This document shows positions 17,872-24,975 of a DNA stretch of 45,321 nucleotides, one piece after another. The notes under the pieces were generated by a model. That model ran no database searches, was not told the origin of the DNA, and saw nothing but the letters and a program-made list of their open reading frames with translations. Source of the DNA: Ruminococcus sp. GTDB taxonomy: Bacteria > Bacillota > Clostridia > Oscillospirales > Ruminococcaceae. The number at the start of each line of letters is the position of its first letter. Positions within the stretch are counted from its first letter, which is position 1. A program made the translations under genes and the position numbers. Where the stretch lies: contig JAAVHJ010000021.1 in the NCBI GenBank assembly GCA_014799805.1, positions 1-45,321 on the forward strand, read 5' to 3'.

Positions 17872-19068
17872 ATGCATGGATTAAAAAAATATATATTTCG
17901 CCTGTTACTAGTAATTTCAGCAGGAAGTTATGTTTTGCCAATTCCAGTCGTTGCAGAAACAGGCGAAAAATTAAGTACAGTAACAATTATACATTCTGAT
18001 GCAGAAAAAAAAACAGAAACTCCAAAAAAATCCAGCCAGTCTCAAAATTGGTGGAAAGCAAAATTAGAAGATTATGATAATTTATCTAATAGTTCTGTTT
18101 CTTATGAAATTGTTGAAAATTTTACAAGAAAAGAGCCTGTATTAATTTCTGATAATTCCCGAAATGATGTGATAATTTCCAATGAACCAACGCCATCTGT
18201 TGTTTCTGATGTACAAGAGGGATATTTTGCATTTTCTACTTACGGTTGGGGGCATTGTGTCGGATTAAGTCAAAACGGTGCGAATTTCTATGCAATTTAT
18301 GCTGGTTGGAATTATCAGGATATTTTATTTCATTATTATCCTGGAACAGTACTTATGAATACAGGCACAGCTGAAACAGAAATGATAACTGTGCAGGAAA
18401 TCCCAGGAAATTCTTTGCAACAGGTTTCTGAAATTGTAAATTTAGAAATGGGGGGGTCTTTTAGCACAGAGGCACTCAAAGCACAGGCAGTTGCTGTATA
18501 TACTTATATTAAATATTATAATAATGATTCTCATGATTTAAAAGGCAAACCAGACCCTCCGCAAAATGTAATAGATGCTTGTGCATCTGTATTGGGTGAA
18601 GCGTTGTATTATAATAATCAATTTGCAATGACAATGTTTGGAGCGTCCTGTGGTGGTATCACAGCAGATGCTTATGATATTTTTGACATGGATTTGCCTT
18701 ATTTAAAAAGCGTTTCCAGTGATTTTGATGCGGATTATGACCCGCATTATGGTGATGTTGTTTATTTATCTATCGAAGAAGTAAAAAACAGAATTCAAAA
18801 TGCTTATCATATTCAACTTTCTGATAATCCTGAAAATTGGATTCAGCTAATACAAGGCAATGGGGGATATGTTCGGCAAGTAGTACTTGATAATCAAATT
18901 ACTGTAAGAGGTGATGCATTTCGATATGAATTGGATTTAAAATCTCCGAAATTCACTTATATTTTAGCACCTGAAAAAACAGAGGAAATTACAGAAGAAA
19001 CTAGTAATAAAATAAATGATGAAATTTTAGAAACTGTAAATCCTGATTTAATATATTTGCCAGAGTAA
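17872..19068 (+). CDS. Secreted SpoIID/LytB-like protein with circularly permuted domain order
   Basis: A 398-aa exported protein with a signal peptide at 1-27 (ending VVAETG). It carries both halves of the SpoIID fold in swapped order. The segment normally at the C-terminus, GWGHCVGLSQNGA (125-137) with AGWNYQDILFHYYPGT, comes first. The segment normally at the N-terminus follows: VNLEMGGSF with candidate catalytic Glu192, ALKAQAVA (201-208) and the ASCGG loop (258-262). The protein ends with FRYELDLKSPKFTYI, which in ordinary SpoIID directly precedes GWGHG. SpoIID-type enzymes are lytic transglycosylases acting on peptide-free glycan strands; activity here is inference. There is no LPXTG-type anchor. 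It is the third gene of the sortase run and has a good AGAGG site. Confidence 0.8.
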   Translation: MHGLKKYIFRLLLVISAGSYVLPIPVVAETGEKLSTVTIIHSDAEKKTETPKKSSQSQNWWKAKLEDYDNLSNSSVSYEIVENFTRKEPVLISDNSRNDVIISNEPTPSVVSDVQEGYFAFSTYGWGHCVGLSQNGANFYAIYAGWNYQDILFHYYPGTVLMNTGTAETEMITVQEIPGNSLQQVSEIVNLEMGGSFSTEALKAQAVAVYTYIKYYNNDSHDLKGKPDPPQNVIDACASVLGEALYYNNQFAMTMFGASCGGITADAYDIFDMDLPYLKSVSSDFDADYDPHYGDVVYLSIEEVKNRIQNAYHIQLSDNPENWIQLIQGNGGYVRQVVLDNQITVRGDAFRYELDLKSPKFTYILAPEKTEEITEETSNKINDEILETVNPDLIYLPE

Positions 19069-19071
19069 ATC

Positions 19072-19110
19072 AAAAGAGAACGCTTTCTCCTGTGAGACGT
19101 TCTCTTTTTT
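19072..19110. terminator. Terminator after the sortase/SpoIID genes
   Basis: AAAAGAGAACG and CGTTCTCTTTTTT arms around a 15-nt loop. It serves the plus-strand SpoIID-like gene and, being symmetric, the convergent Nudix gene. Confidence 0.88.
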
Positions 19111-19130
19111 ATTATTTTTATAATTATTTT

Positions 19131-19625
19131 TTATGCAAAAACTTGCTTGATACTATCATAGTGCAGGAAAATCCCTTGTTTTGCAAGTTCTGCAATTTGA
19201 TTTTTATCAGCAAGCATGAATCCTTGCATTTCTGCTAATTGTGGTGTAACGTCTTGTTCGTCAAAATCCAGAATAAATTTATAAATATCTACAAAATAAT
19301 TATCGCCTTTGCTTTCACGATGATAACTAAATACATAGCCACCTTTGGCATTGCTGACATCAAGTCCAGTTTCTTCCAAAACTTCACGATAAACAGCCTG
19401 TTCTGAACTTTCTCCTGCCATGACACCACCGCCAGAAACTTCCCACCAGCCAGCTGCCCAATGTTTATTTAAGGCACGCTGTGTAATTAAAAATTTGCCG
19501 TCAGGTCTACAAATCACACCTAAAACTGTTAAATGATAATCACCATCTTGCATGGTAAAATCATTTCTTTGCATGGTACGACCAGTTAATTTCTTGTCTT
19601 TGTCGTAAATATCCCAATATTCCAT
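19131..19625 (-). CDS. Nudix hydrolase
   Basis: A 164-aa protein. The Nudix box is complete: G-x5-E-x7-REVLEETG in the segment GVMAGESSEQAVYREVLEET. The N-terminus EYWDIYDKDKKLTGRTMQR and the WEVSGGG strand resemble the Idi/MutT-like Nudix group acting on pyrophosphate-linked substrates. The substrate cannot be told from sequence. An AGGAGG site precedes the ATG and a consensus promoter lies just upstream, so it is a single-gene unit. Confidence 0.88.
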   Translation of the reverse strand: MEYWDIYDKDKKLTGRTMQRNDFTMQDGDYHLTVLGVICRPDGKFLITQRALNKHWAAGWWEVSGGGVMAGESSEQAVYREVLEETGLDVSNAKGGYVFSYHRESKGDNYFVDIYKFILDFDEQDVTPQLAEMQGFMLADKNQIAELAKQGIFLHYDSIKQVFA

Positions 19626-19657
19626 AAAAAACCTCCTGTGCTATAATAAACATATTT

Positions 19658-19686
19658 ATTATAGCATATATTTTTATAAATGTCAA
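19658..19686 (-). promoter_or_regulatory. Promoter of the Nudix gene
   Basis: Minus-strand TTGACA (19686-19681), 17-bp spacer, TATAAT (19663-19658) with TGC before the -10 box. Confidence 0.88.
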
Positions 19687-19697
19687 TCGTTTTGCTA

Positions 19698-20678
19698 TTA
19701 AATAAAAACATAATCTGGATTTATATTAACAGATTTTATATAATTATGAATCACTTCTTGACAAATCGAATCCCCAATAACAATTAAAACCGCTTGTCCG
19801 TCAGCAACAGGCGAAATTTCAATTTTTTCTCTAGTTGCATTAATTTTTAGCCATTTATTATCTGCAATTGGCAATGAACCTTTTAAGCGAAAAATAGTTC
19901 CACAATTAGAATCCTGCATGATAGTTTTTATGATTTCTGCAATTTGATTTTCAGGAATCTGTACATGCATAAAATAATGTACTTCGCTTTTTAAATTATC
20001 TATATGAAATTTTTTCACATAGCTTGCATGGGCATAGCCTGCACATGAAAAATGAAGATAATCTTGATTTGTAAAATCTTTCCAATTTTTTATGATAAAA
20101 TCTTTTTGTTTGAAAATTCTATTGCATTGAATTTCTGCAAGCATTTGATTGAAAGCATTTAAAATTTTTTCAGGTAAATTTTTTAAATCTCCTTGTTGCA
20201 AATCATCTAATTTGCTTAGAATTAATTTACCACAACATGCAGATTCTGAAGCTAATAAATAACGCATCTGTTCTGAAAGACTAGTATCTAATTCAGCATT
20301 GATAATGCCTAAAATACTGCCAATTTCAAACCATTTGTCAAGCGGTGATTCATAAAGAATATCAAAAAATTCATCCATGTCAAAAATTCCTGATGGTTCT
20401 ATAATAATTCTGTCAAAATGTTGCATACCTAAAGCAATTAACTGCGTTTTGAAACGTCTTTTATGACAATCTGCATCACAACCGCCAGAAATCATTTCTA
20501 ATTGACAATTTTCAGATTTCAAATCTTGTAATAACATCATATCTATATTGACAGCTCCGAAATCATTTTCCAGGATTGCAATTTTCTTGCCTTGCTGAAT
20601 CAAATAACTTGCATATTTTTTTAAAAAAGTTGTTTTTCCTGCACCAAGAATCCCTGTAATCAAATCTATTTTTGTCAT
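19698..20678 (-). CDS. CobW/G3E-family GTPase (metallochaperone-like)
   Basis: A 326-aa G3E GTPase. Walker A is GILGAGKTT (residues 9-17), followed by ILENDFGAVNID and IIEPSGIFD, which match the CobW/UreG/HypB group. The CxCC metal site normally found after the first strands appears as SGGCDADC (Cys67, Cys71). A C-terminal CobW_C-like half follows (~215-326), with GTIFRLKGSLPIADNKWLKIN. The family delivers Zn, Co or Ni to client enzymes; the client is unknown and no metal-dependent partner is adjacent. The ATG at 20678 is chosen over an upstream ATG at 20708 because AAAGG lies 10 nt before it. Confidence 0.85.
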   Translation of the reverse strand: MTKIDLITGILGAGKTTFLKKYASYLIQQGKKIAILENDFGAVNIDMMLLQDLKSENCQLEMISGGCDADCHKRRFKTQLIALGMQHFDRIIIEPSGIFDMDEFFDILYESPLDKWFEIGSILGIINAELDTSLSEQMRYLLASESACCGKLILSKLDDLQQGDLKNLPEKILNAFNQMLAEIQCNRIFKQKDFIIKNWKDFTNQDYLHFSCAGYAHASYVKKFHIDNLKSEVHYFMHVQIPENQIAEIIKTIMQDSNCGTIFRLKGSLPIADNKWLKINATREKIEISPVADGQAVLIVIGDSICQEVIHNYIKSVNINPDYVFI

Positions 20679-20796
20679 CAAATCATAGCCTTTCTGTAAT
20701 ATTATCATTTTATTTTATCATAAAATACGAAAAAAGTCAATTATATTTAATAAAATAAAAAATGCAAATTTTTTTTCGTTTTTTTGAAAAAAACAC

Positions 20797-20825
20797 TTGA
20801 CAAATCAAATAAAATATGCTATACT
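20797..20825 (+). promoter_or_regulatory. Promoter of tRNA-Trp
   Basis: TTGACA (20797-20802), 17-bp spacer, TATACT (20820-20825) with TGC before it. A second TATAAT at 20825-20830 overlaps but would need a 22-bp spacer. Confidence 0.85.
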
Positions 20826-20843
20826 ATAATAGTTGAGAGAGAT

Positions 20844-20916
20844 AGGGGTATAGCTCAGTTGGTAGAGCAGTGGTCTCCAAAACCACGTGCCGAGGGTTCG
20901 AGTCCTTCTGCCCCTG
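20844..20916 (+). tRNA. tRNA-Trp (anticodon CCA)
   Basis: A 73-nt cloverleaf: acceptor AGGGGTA/TGCCCCT, D-arm TAGCTCAGTTGGTAGAGCA, anticodon loop CTCCAAA, T-arm GAGGGTTCGAGTCCTTC. CCA is not encoded. Discriminator base G is typical of Trp tRNA. It reads UGG only. Confidence 0.96.
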
Positions 20917-20956
20917 CTTTTTTTCTGAATTAATAAAATAGTATGAGTGGAGCAAG

Positions 20957-20981
20957 AAAGACCGTGAAATTGGTCTTTTTT
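20957..20981 (+). terminator. Terminator after tRNA-Trp
   Basis: AAAGACC and GGTCTTT arms around GTGAAATT, then a T run. It ends the tRNA transcript 25 bp before the SUKH-type gene. Confidence 0.82.
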
Positions 20982-21006
20982 GTATTTATATAAAAGGCAT
21001 CATGTT

Positions 21007-21510
21007 ATGAGTATATTAGAAATATTTAACCAATGGTTGATTTTAAATCACTGGACAGTAGCATATAAATTTAATACATTTGAGATAGAAAAACATGATA
21101 TTTTAAAAAAATATGATAATTTATCTTCGATTGAATTATATATTAATTTTTTAAATATATTTTCTAAAATAGAATCTTGTGATACTTGCACTTGGTTTCT
21201 ATGTGCAGAAGATTATAAACAAGATTACAAAGAAAACGAATTTGCATGGAATGAGTTTGAAACCATATCACTTGCATATGCTATGGACGAATCAGAACAA
21301 GATGACATTAGAAAATGGTGGTCTTGGCATTTACCAATTGCTATTTCTGTAAAAAATGCATATTATTCTTACTTGGCAATTGATTTAAAAAATAATTTTG
21401 GTAGTATCGTTTTTGGAGAAGAACCAGAATTTGAAATAGCTTCTATCATAGCTCCTGATTTTGAGAGTTTATTAAAACTTATCATTGACGGCAAATTAAA
21501 ATTAATATAG
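21007..21510 (+). CDS. SMI1/KNR4 (SUKH)-type protein, orphan immunity candidate
   Basis: A 167-aa acidic protein without signal or membrane segments. The second half has the SUKH pattern: WWSWHLPIAISVKNAYYSY, then LAIDLKNNFGSIVFGEEPE, then a final helix FESLLKLI. SUKH proteins are best known as immunity proteins of contact-dependent and polymorphic toxins. No toxin is visible beside it. It sits alone between the tRNA-Trp terminator and the xylanase terminator with no clear promoter, so expression may depend on read-through from the tRNA. The ATG at 21007 is preferred over a TTG at 20980 that lies in the tRNA terminator; AAAGG is 9-10 nt upstream. Confidence 0.72.
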   Translation: MSILEIFNQWLILNHWTVAYKFNTFEIEKHDILKKYDNLSSIELYINFLNIFSKIESCDTCTWFLCAEDYKQDYKENEFAWNEFETISLAYAMDESEQDDIRKWWSWHLPIAISVKNAYYSYLAIDLKNNFGSIVFGEEPEFEIASIIAPDFESLLKLIIDGKLKLI

Positions 21511-21523
21511 AAAAAATGAAAAG

Positions 21524-21555
21524 AATCTCCCCGCCTATAGAGACGGGGAATTATT
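21524..21555. terminator. Bidirectional terminator (SUKH gene / xylanase)
   Basis: TCCCCG and CGGGGA arms around a 10-nt loop, flanked by A- and T-rich sequence on both sides, between two convergent genes. Confidence 0.82.
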
Positions 21556-21557
21556 TA

Positions 21558-23402
21558 TTATTCTAAGCTATCAATTAATTTTACAATATAATTCATAATA
21601 CTCAATGAATCTTCTGGAGTTGCCATTCCATTGCCGTCAATATCTGCAACACGAATTTGTTCTGCTGTCAATACTTTTTGACTAAGAATCGCTTTATTAA
21701 TCGTAATAATATCAAGAATATCTATAACGCCATCAAGATTCACATCACCCATTTTCGCATTATTTTCTACAGGTGCAGTTGTTTCACTTGGCTCTGGAAT
21801 ATCCATATTATCAGTAATTGCATAATAAGCTGGTTTCGCTGTATAATCTTCATTAAATAAAAGCGGATATTTAGATGCTCTCCAACTTTGGTCATCAGTC
21901 GTACCCCAGAATACAACAGAAGAAATAGAATCTTTATGGTCTATAATTGCATTCATAATATCAGAATAATATTCTGCCTGTTCTTTAAAATGTTCAGTAT
22001 CATTCACAGTGGCATCAAGTTCTGTAATCTGCACATCAAGCCCAGTATCACAGAATGCAGTAAGAGCTTTATTATAAACATTGACAGCAGGGAATGCATC
22101 AGATCCAGACCGTGCATCAAGATGAGATTGCATACCAATTCCGTCAATATAATGTCCATCAGCATTAATTTCTTCCACCATGTTGACAATCGCCGTTGTT
22201 TTCGCTGGCATATACTCATTGAAATCATTGTAATATAATTTACAACCCTCAGGAGCATATTTTTTTGCAAATTCAAATGCAGGCTTAATAAACGAATTAT
22301 CACCGAAAATCTTTACCCAAGGAGAATTTGCAGAACCTTCTTCTTGTGAACCAGCGGCTCTATAACTCCCATCATCGAGCCAACATTCATTGACAACGTC
22401 CCAAGCATAAAAATCCACATCTGAATATTCTTCTTTTACAGCAGCAAATACATTTTTAATATAATTCTCCATGCGGACAAGCATTTTTTCTTTAGAAACC
22501 CATTCCCCATTTTCGTCATAATTTTCTTTAAAAAACCAAGTTGGGGTTTGCTGATGCCAAACAAGCACATGCCCTCTCACAGGAATTTGATTATCTCTTG
22601 CAAAATCTAAAATAGATTTTGCACTTGCGAGACTGATTTGCGGATTTTCATCATCACCATTTTCAGCCATAGCAAGACAAGCATTTTTATCCAGAATCGC
22701 ATCTGGTTTGAGTTCATTTCCAGCAGTAATGCTATTAAAATGCTTTAGAATTAATTCTTTCGTGGAATCGGGTGCAAGTTCTTTTGCTGTTACAGCAGTA
22801 CCTATTTTGAAATAATTTGCATAGACATCTTTGAGAGATGCAATATCTGTTTGTGGGTGATATACTTTTGCTTGTTTTAATACAAAATCATCAATATAAA
22901 TATTATCTGAACCACCTTCAAAATATACATAAACATCTGTCATTTCTTCTGTATAGCTGATTTTTAAATTTTCAACAGATTGCCAACCTGCACCATTTAA
23001 ATTTGCAAGATTTTCATAATGTTGCTCACCACTTGCATCAGTATATTGGAAACTAACAGTAATACTTGTATAATATTGCCCCATAACTTCAGCACTGACT
23101 AAATAAGCCACACCTGCTTCACATTTATCATCTAAGCGAAAAGCAGGACCATTCCAAGATTTTGAACGTTCACCCGCACAAAGTGCCTTTGTACCACTAA
23201 CAGCATTATCTTCACTGGCAGAAATAACGGTTGTATCGTTTTCGCCTCTGTTTGTCCATGCAGAAACATCACCATCTTCAAAATCAGATTGATAAATAAT
23301 AACTTCCTCTGCATCATCTTCCGCATGAGCTGGAATCATTGGCATAGAAACTGCAATACAATTTAATGCAATGATTGCAGATAACAAGCGTTTTTTTATC
23401 AT
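21558..23402 (-). CDS. Cellulosomal endo-1,4-beta-xylanase: CBM22-like, GH10, dockerin
   Basis: A 614-aa secreted xylan-degrading enzyme. Signal peptide 1-27 (PAHA-ED). Residues ~31-180 form a CBM22-like beta-sandwich. GH10 spans ~185-530 with acid/base Glu339 (WDVVNE) and nucleophile Glu461 (QITELD). Short Pro/Glu/Thr linker. Residues ~550-614 are a type I dockerin with two calcium loops (GDVNLDGVIDILD and ADIDGNGMATPED). The dockerin means it should dock onto a cohesin scaffoldin; none is in this window. Start supported by AGGAGG. Single-gene unit with its own promoter and terminator. GH10 assignment and catalytic residues are clear; the CBM22 label is less certain. Confidence 0.95.
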   Translation of the reverse strand: MIKKRLLSAIIALNCIAVSMPMIPAHAEDDAEEVIIYQSDFEDGDVSAWTNRGENDTTVISASEDNAVSGTKALCAGERSKSWNGPAFRLDDKCEAGVAYLVSAEVMGQYYTSITVSFQYTDASGEQHYENLANLNGAGWQSVENLKISYTEEMTDVYVYFEGGSDNIYIDDFVLKQAKVYHPQTDIASLKDVYANYFKIGTAVTAKELAPDSTKELILKHFNSITAGNELKPDAILDKNACLAMAENGDDENPQISLASAKSILDFARDNQIPVRGHVLVWHQQTPTWFFKENYDENGEWVSKEKMLVRMENYIKNVFAAVKEEYSDVDFYAWDVVNECWLDDGSYRAAGSQEEGSANSPWVKIFGDNSFIKPAFEFAKKYAPEGCKLYYNDFNEYMPAKTTAIVNMVEEINADGHYIDGIGMQSHLDARSGSDAFPAVNVYNKALTAFCDTGLDVQITELDATVNDTEHFKEQAEYYSDIMNAIIDHKDSISSVVFWGTTDDQSWRASKYPLLFNEDYTAKPAYYAITDNMDIPEPSETTAPVENNAKMGDVNLDGVIDILDIITINKAILSQKVLTAEQIRVADIDGNGMATPEDSLSIMNYIVKLIDSLE

Positions 23403-23454
23403 TGAAAAATCCTCCTAAATTAAATATATAATAATATAATAAATCTACAATTTT

Positions 23455-23483
23455 ATTTTACATGATTTTTTCTAATTTGTCAA
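23455..23483 (-). promoter_or_regulatory. Promoter of the xylanase gene
   Basis: Minus-strand TTGACA (23483-23478), 17-bp spacer, TAAAAT (23460-23455), with a 50-nt AT-rich leader before the start. No operator or catabolite site is evident. Confidence 0.68.
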
Positions 23484-23510
23484 GAGTTTTTAGTAAATTT
23501 GATAGTTCCT

Positions 23511-23551
23511 GAAAAAAATAAAAATTACCAGAAAAAGCTTCTGGTAATTTT
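23511..23551 (-). terminator. Terminator after tRNA-Arg
   Basis: Long perfect hairpin, AAAATTACCAGAA and TTCTGGTAATTTT arms, with a minus-strand T run beyond it. It separates tRNA-Arg from the xylanase promoter. Confidence 0.85.
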
Positions 23552-23555
23552 AACA

Positions 23556-23629
23556 CGTGCCTGGAGGGACTCGAACCCCCGACCTACTGGTTCGTAGCCA
23601 GTCACTCTATCCAGCTGAGCTACAGGCAC
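23556..23629 (-). tRNA. tRNA-Arg (anticodon ACG)
   Basis: A 74-nt cloverleaf: acceptor GTGCCTG/CAGGCAC, D-arm TAGCTCAGCTGGATAGAG, anticodon stem ACTGG/CCAGT around CTACGAA (anticodon ACG, read as ICG after deamination), and a GGGGTTCGAGTCCC T-arm. CCA is not encoded. Confidence 0.95.
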
Positions 23630-23667
23630 ATCATATTTTATCTTATTCCATTCTCTCAACAAATATT

Positions 23668-23696
23668 ATTATAGCACAAGTCTAAGCATTTGTCAA
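23668..23696 (-). promoter_or_regulatory. Promoter of tRNA-Arg
   Basis: Minus-strand TTGACA (23696-23691), 17-bp spacer, TATAAT (23673-23668) with TGC before it: full consensus. Confidence 0.9.
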
Positions 23697-23727
23697 GTGT
23701 TTTTTTCAAAATTTTTCAAAAAAATTT

Positions 23728-23765
23728 TAAAAAGCCTGTTTTTTCAATAAAACAGGCTTTTTTAT
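23728..23765. terminator. Terminator after hpf
   Basis: AAAAGCCTGTTTT and AAAACAGGCTTTT arms with a short loop and T runs on both strands. It lies directly after the hpf stop and before the tRNA-Arg promoter. Confidence 0.88.
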
Positions 23766-23770
23766 AATTA

Positions 23771-24292
23771 TTATTCTTTTGGTTGAAGAACGGCATAGCC
23801 ATCATCGGCACGCTGATAAACAACATTTGTATTGCCTGTTTCTGCATCTTTAAACATAAAAAAGCTATGTCCAAGCATATTCATTTGTAAAATCGCTTCT
23901 TCCACGGTCATAGGTCTCAATTCAAACTGTTTATAACGAATTACAGTAATATCTGTTTCTTCCACAGTATCTACAAATTCTTGCTTAAATGCATTATCTT
24001 TCAAACGTTTTTCAAGACGTGTCTTATTCTTGCGAATCTGACGAATAATTTTATCAATTGCTGCATCAAGAGCATCATTTTTGTCTACTGCAAGTTGTTC
24101 CGCACGGTAAATCATTTGATTATAGCGTACAGTTAATTCTAATTTAATTTTTCCTTTCAGCTCCATCAGCATTAATTTTGCATCAGCTTCATCATCGAAA
24201 AATTTATTTAATTTCGCATCAAGCCGATTCTGTGCATACTCCGTAAAAGCTTGAGAGATTTGCATTTTTTTTGTGTTTACAGTTACTTTCAA
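23771..24292 (-). CDS. hpf: Ribosome hibernation-promoting factor, long form
   Basis: A 173-aa long HPF that pairs 70S ribosomes into inactive 100S dimers in stationary phase. The N-terminal S30AE domain (~1-105) includes LELTVRYNQMIYRAEQ and DALDAAIDKIIRQIRKNK. After a linker the C-terminal dimerisation domain (~118-173) has VRYKQFELRPMTVEEAILQM and GHSFFMFKDAETG. The start codon is TTG at 24292, supported by AAAGGAGG 8 nt upstream and by exact agreement with the family's N-terminus (MKVTVNTKKM). A GGAAGT/ACTTCC hairpin lies in the leader just before this site. It has its own promoter and terminator. Confidence 0.95.
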   Translation of the reverse strand: MKVTVNTKKMQISQAFTEYAQNRLDAKLNKFFDDEADAKLMLMELKGKIKLELTVRYNQMIYRAEQLAVDKNDALDAAIDKIIRQIRKNKTRLEKRLKDNAFKQEFVDTVEETDITVIRYKQFELRPMTVEEAILQMNMLGHSFFMFKDAETGNTNVVYQRADDGYAVLQPKE

Positions 24293-24311
24293 AATAAGTC
24301 CTCCTTTAATT

Positions 24312-24327
24312 GGAAGTCATCACTTCC
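24312..24327 (-). promoter_or_regulatory. Leader hairpin upstream of hpf
   Basis: GGAAGT-GATG-ACTTCC forms a 6-bp stem with a 4-nt loop, a few nt before the ribosome binding site of hpf and within its 5' leader. It could stabilise the mRNA, bind a protein, or be incidental. No T run follows, so it is not a terminator. Confidence 0.5.
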
Positions 24328-24339
24328 GATAGTAATCTT

Positions 24340-24368
24340 ATTATAACATATTATCTAAAAAAATGCAA
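24340..24368 (-). promoter_or_regulatory. Promoter of hpf
   Basis: Minus-strand TTGCAT (24368-24363), 17-bp spacer, TATAAT (24345-24340) with TGT before it. This is a vegetative sigma-A type promoter; no separate stress sigma-factor site was seen. Confidence 0.78.
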
Positions 24369-24438
24369 GTGTTTTTTTAAATTTTTATAAAAAATTATGA
24401 AAACTGTAATGATATTTTAGAGAATTTTTAAAATCTAG

Positions 24439-24467
24439 TTGCAGATTTAAAAAAAAAGTATTATAAT
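24439..24467 (+). promoter_or_regulatory. Promoter of the FHA-SEDS-PBP operon
   Basis: TTGCAG (24439-24444), 17-bp spacer, TATAAT (24462-24467), 27 bp before the FHA gene start. It is divergent from the hpf promoter about 70 bp away. Confidence 0.72.
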
Positions 24468-24493
24468 GATAAACAAAAGCGAGGTGATTTCAA

Positions 24494-24949
24494 ATGTCAG
24501 AATTATGGGAAATGCTTTCTTCATTGCAAATATCTGATTTAATGCTTTGTATGCTATCAGTTGTAATATTAGATTTATTTGCGATTTCTATTATGTTATC
24601 CGCAAGACGAGAAAGCAAATTGTGCCAAAAGCGTTGGCAAAAAGTCAGTGCTGGATTAGAACTTCGACAAAAAGACAAGCATTTTCCGCTAGAAGCAGAT
24701 GAAATTTTATTAGGCAGACATGTTTCGGCAGATATCAGATTAACAGATAGTTATGTAGCAAGGTATCATGCAGTCATGACAGTTACAGGAGGTGTATGGA
24801 GCATTACAGATTTAGATACTAAAAACGGAACTTATGTGAATGACAAACGCATCAAACAGAAAAAACTTGAAATTGGTGATTGTATTCGCTTAGGCAATAC
24901 AAAATTATATCTTGCCAAATGTTCTCAAACGCAAACAAAAAATAAATAA
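24494..24949 (+). CDS. Membrane-anchored FHA-domain protein
   Basis: A 151-aa protein with one N-terminal membrane helix (~16-36) and a cytosolic FHA domain (~62-145). The phosphothreonine-binding signature is clear: LLGRHVSADIRL, YVARYHA, then DLDTKNGTYVND. FHA domains read Thr phosphorylation, typically by PknB/PrkC-type kinases; no kinase gene is in this window. It is first in an operon with a SEDS glycosyltransferase and a transpeptidase, the arrangement seen around rodA-pbpA in actinobacteria and some Clostridia. It may link kinase signals to wall synthesis. Start supported by GAGGTGAT. Confidence 0.88.
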   Translation: MSELWEMLSSLQISDLMLCMLSVVILDLFAISIMLSARRESKLCQKRWQKVSAGLELRQKDKHFPLEADEILLGRHVSADIRLTDSYVARYHAVMTVTGGVWSITDLDTKNGTYVNDKRIKQKKLEIGDCIRLGNTKLYLAKCSQTQTKNK

Positions 24950-24975
24950 AAAGCAAGGAGGAATTTTTTATTTCT

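Noticed and set aside
20844..21510. tRNA-Trp as an integration site for a mobile island
   Set aside because: No integrase and no repeat of the tRNA 3' end was found downstream in the window.
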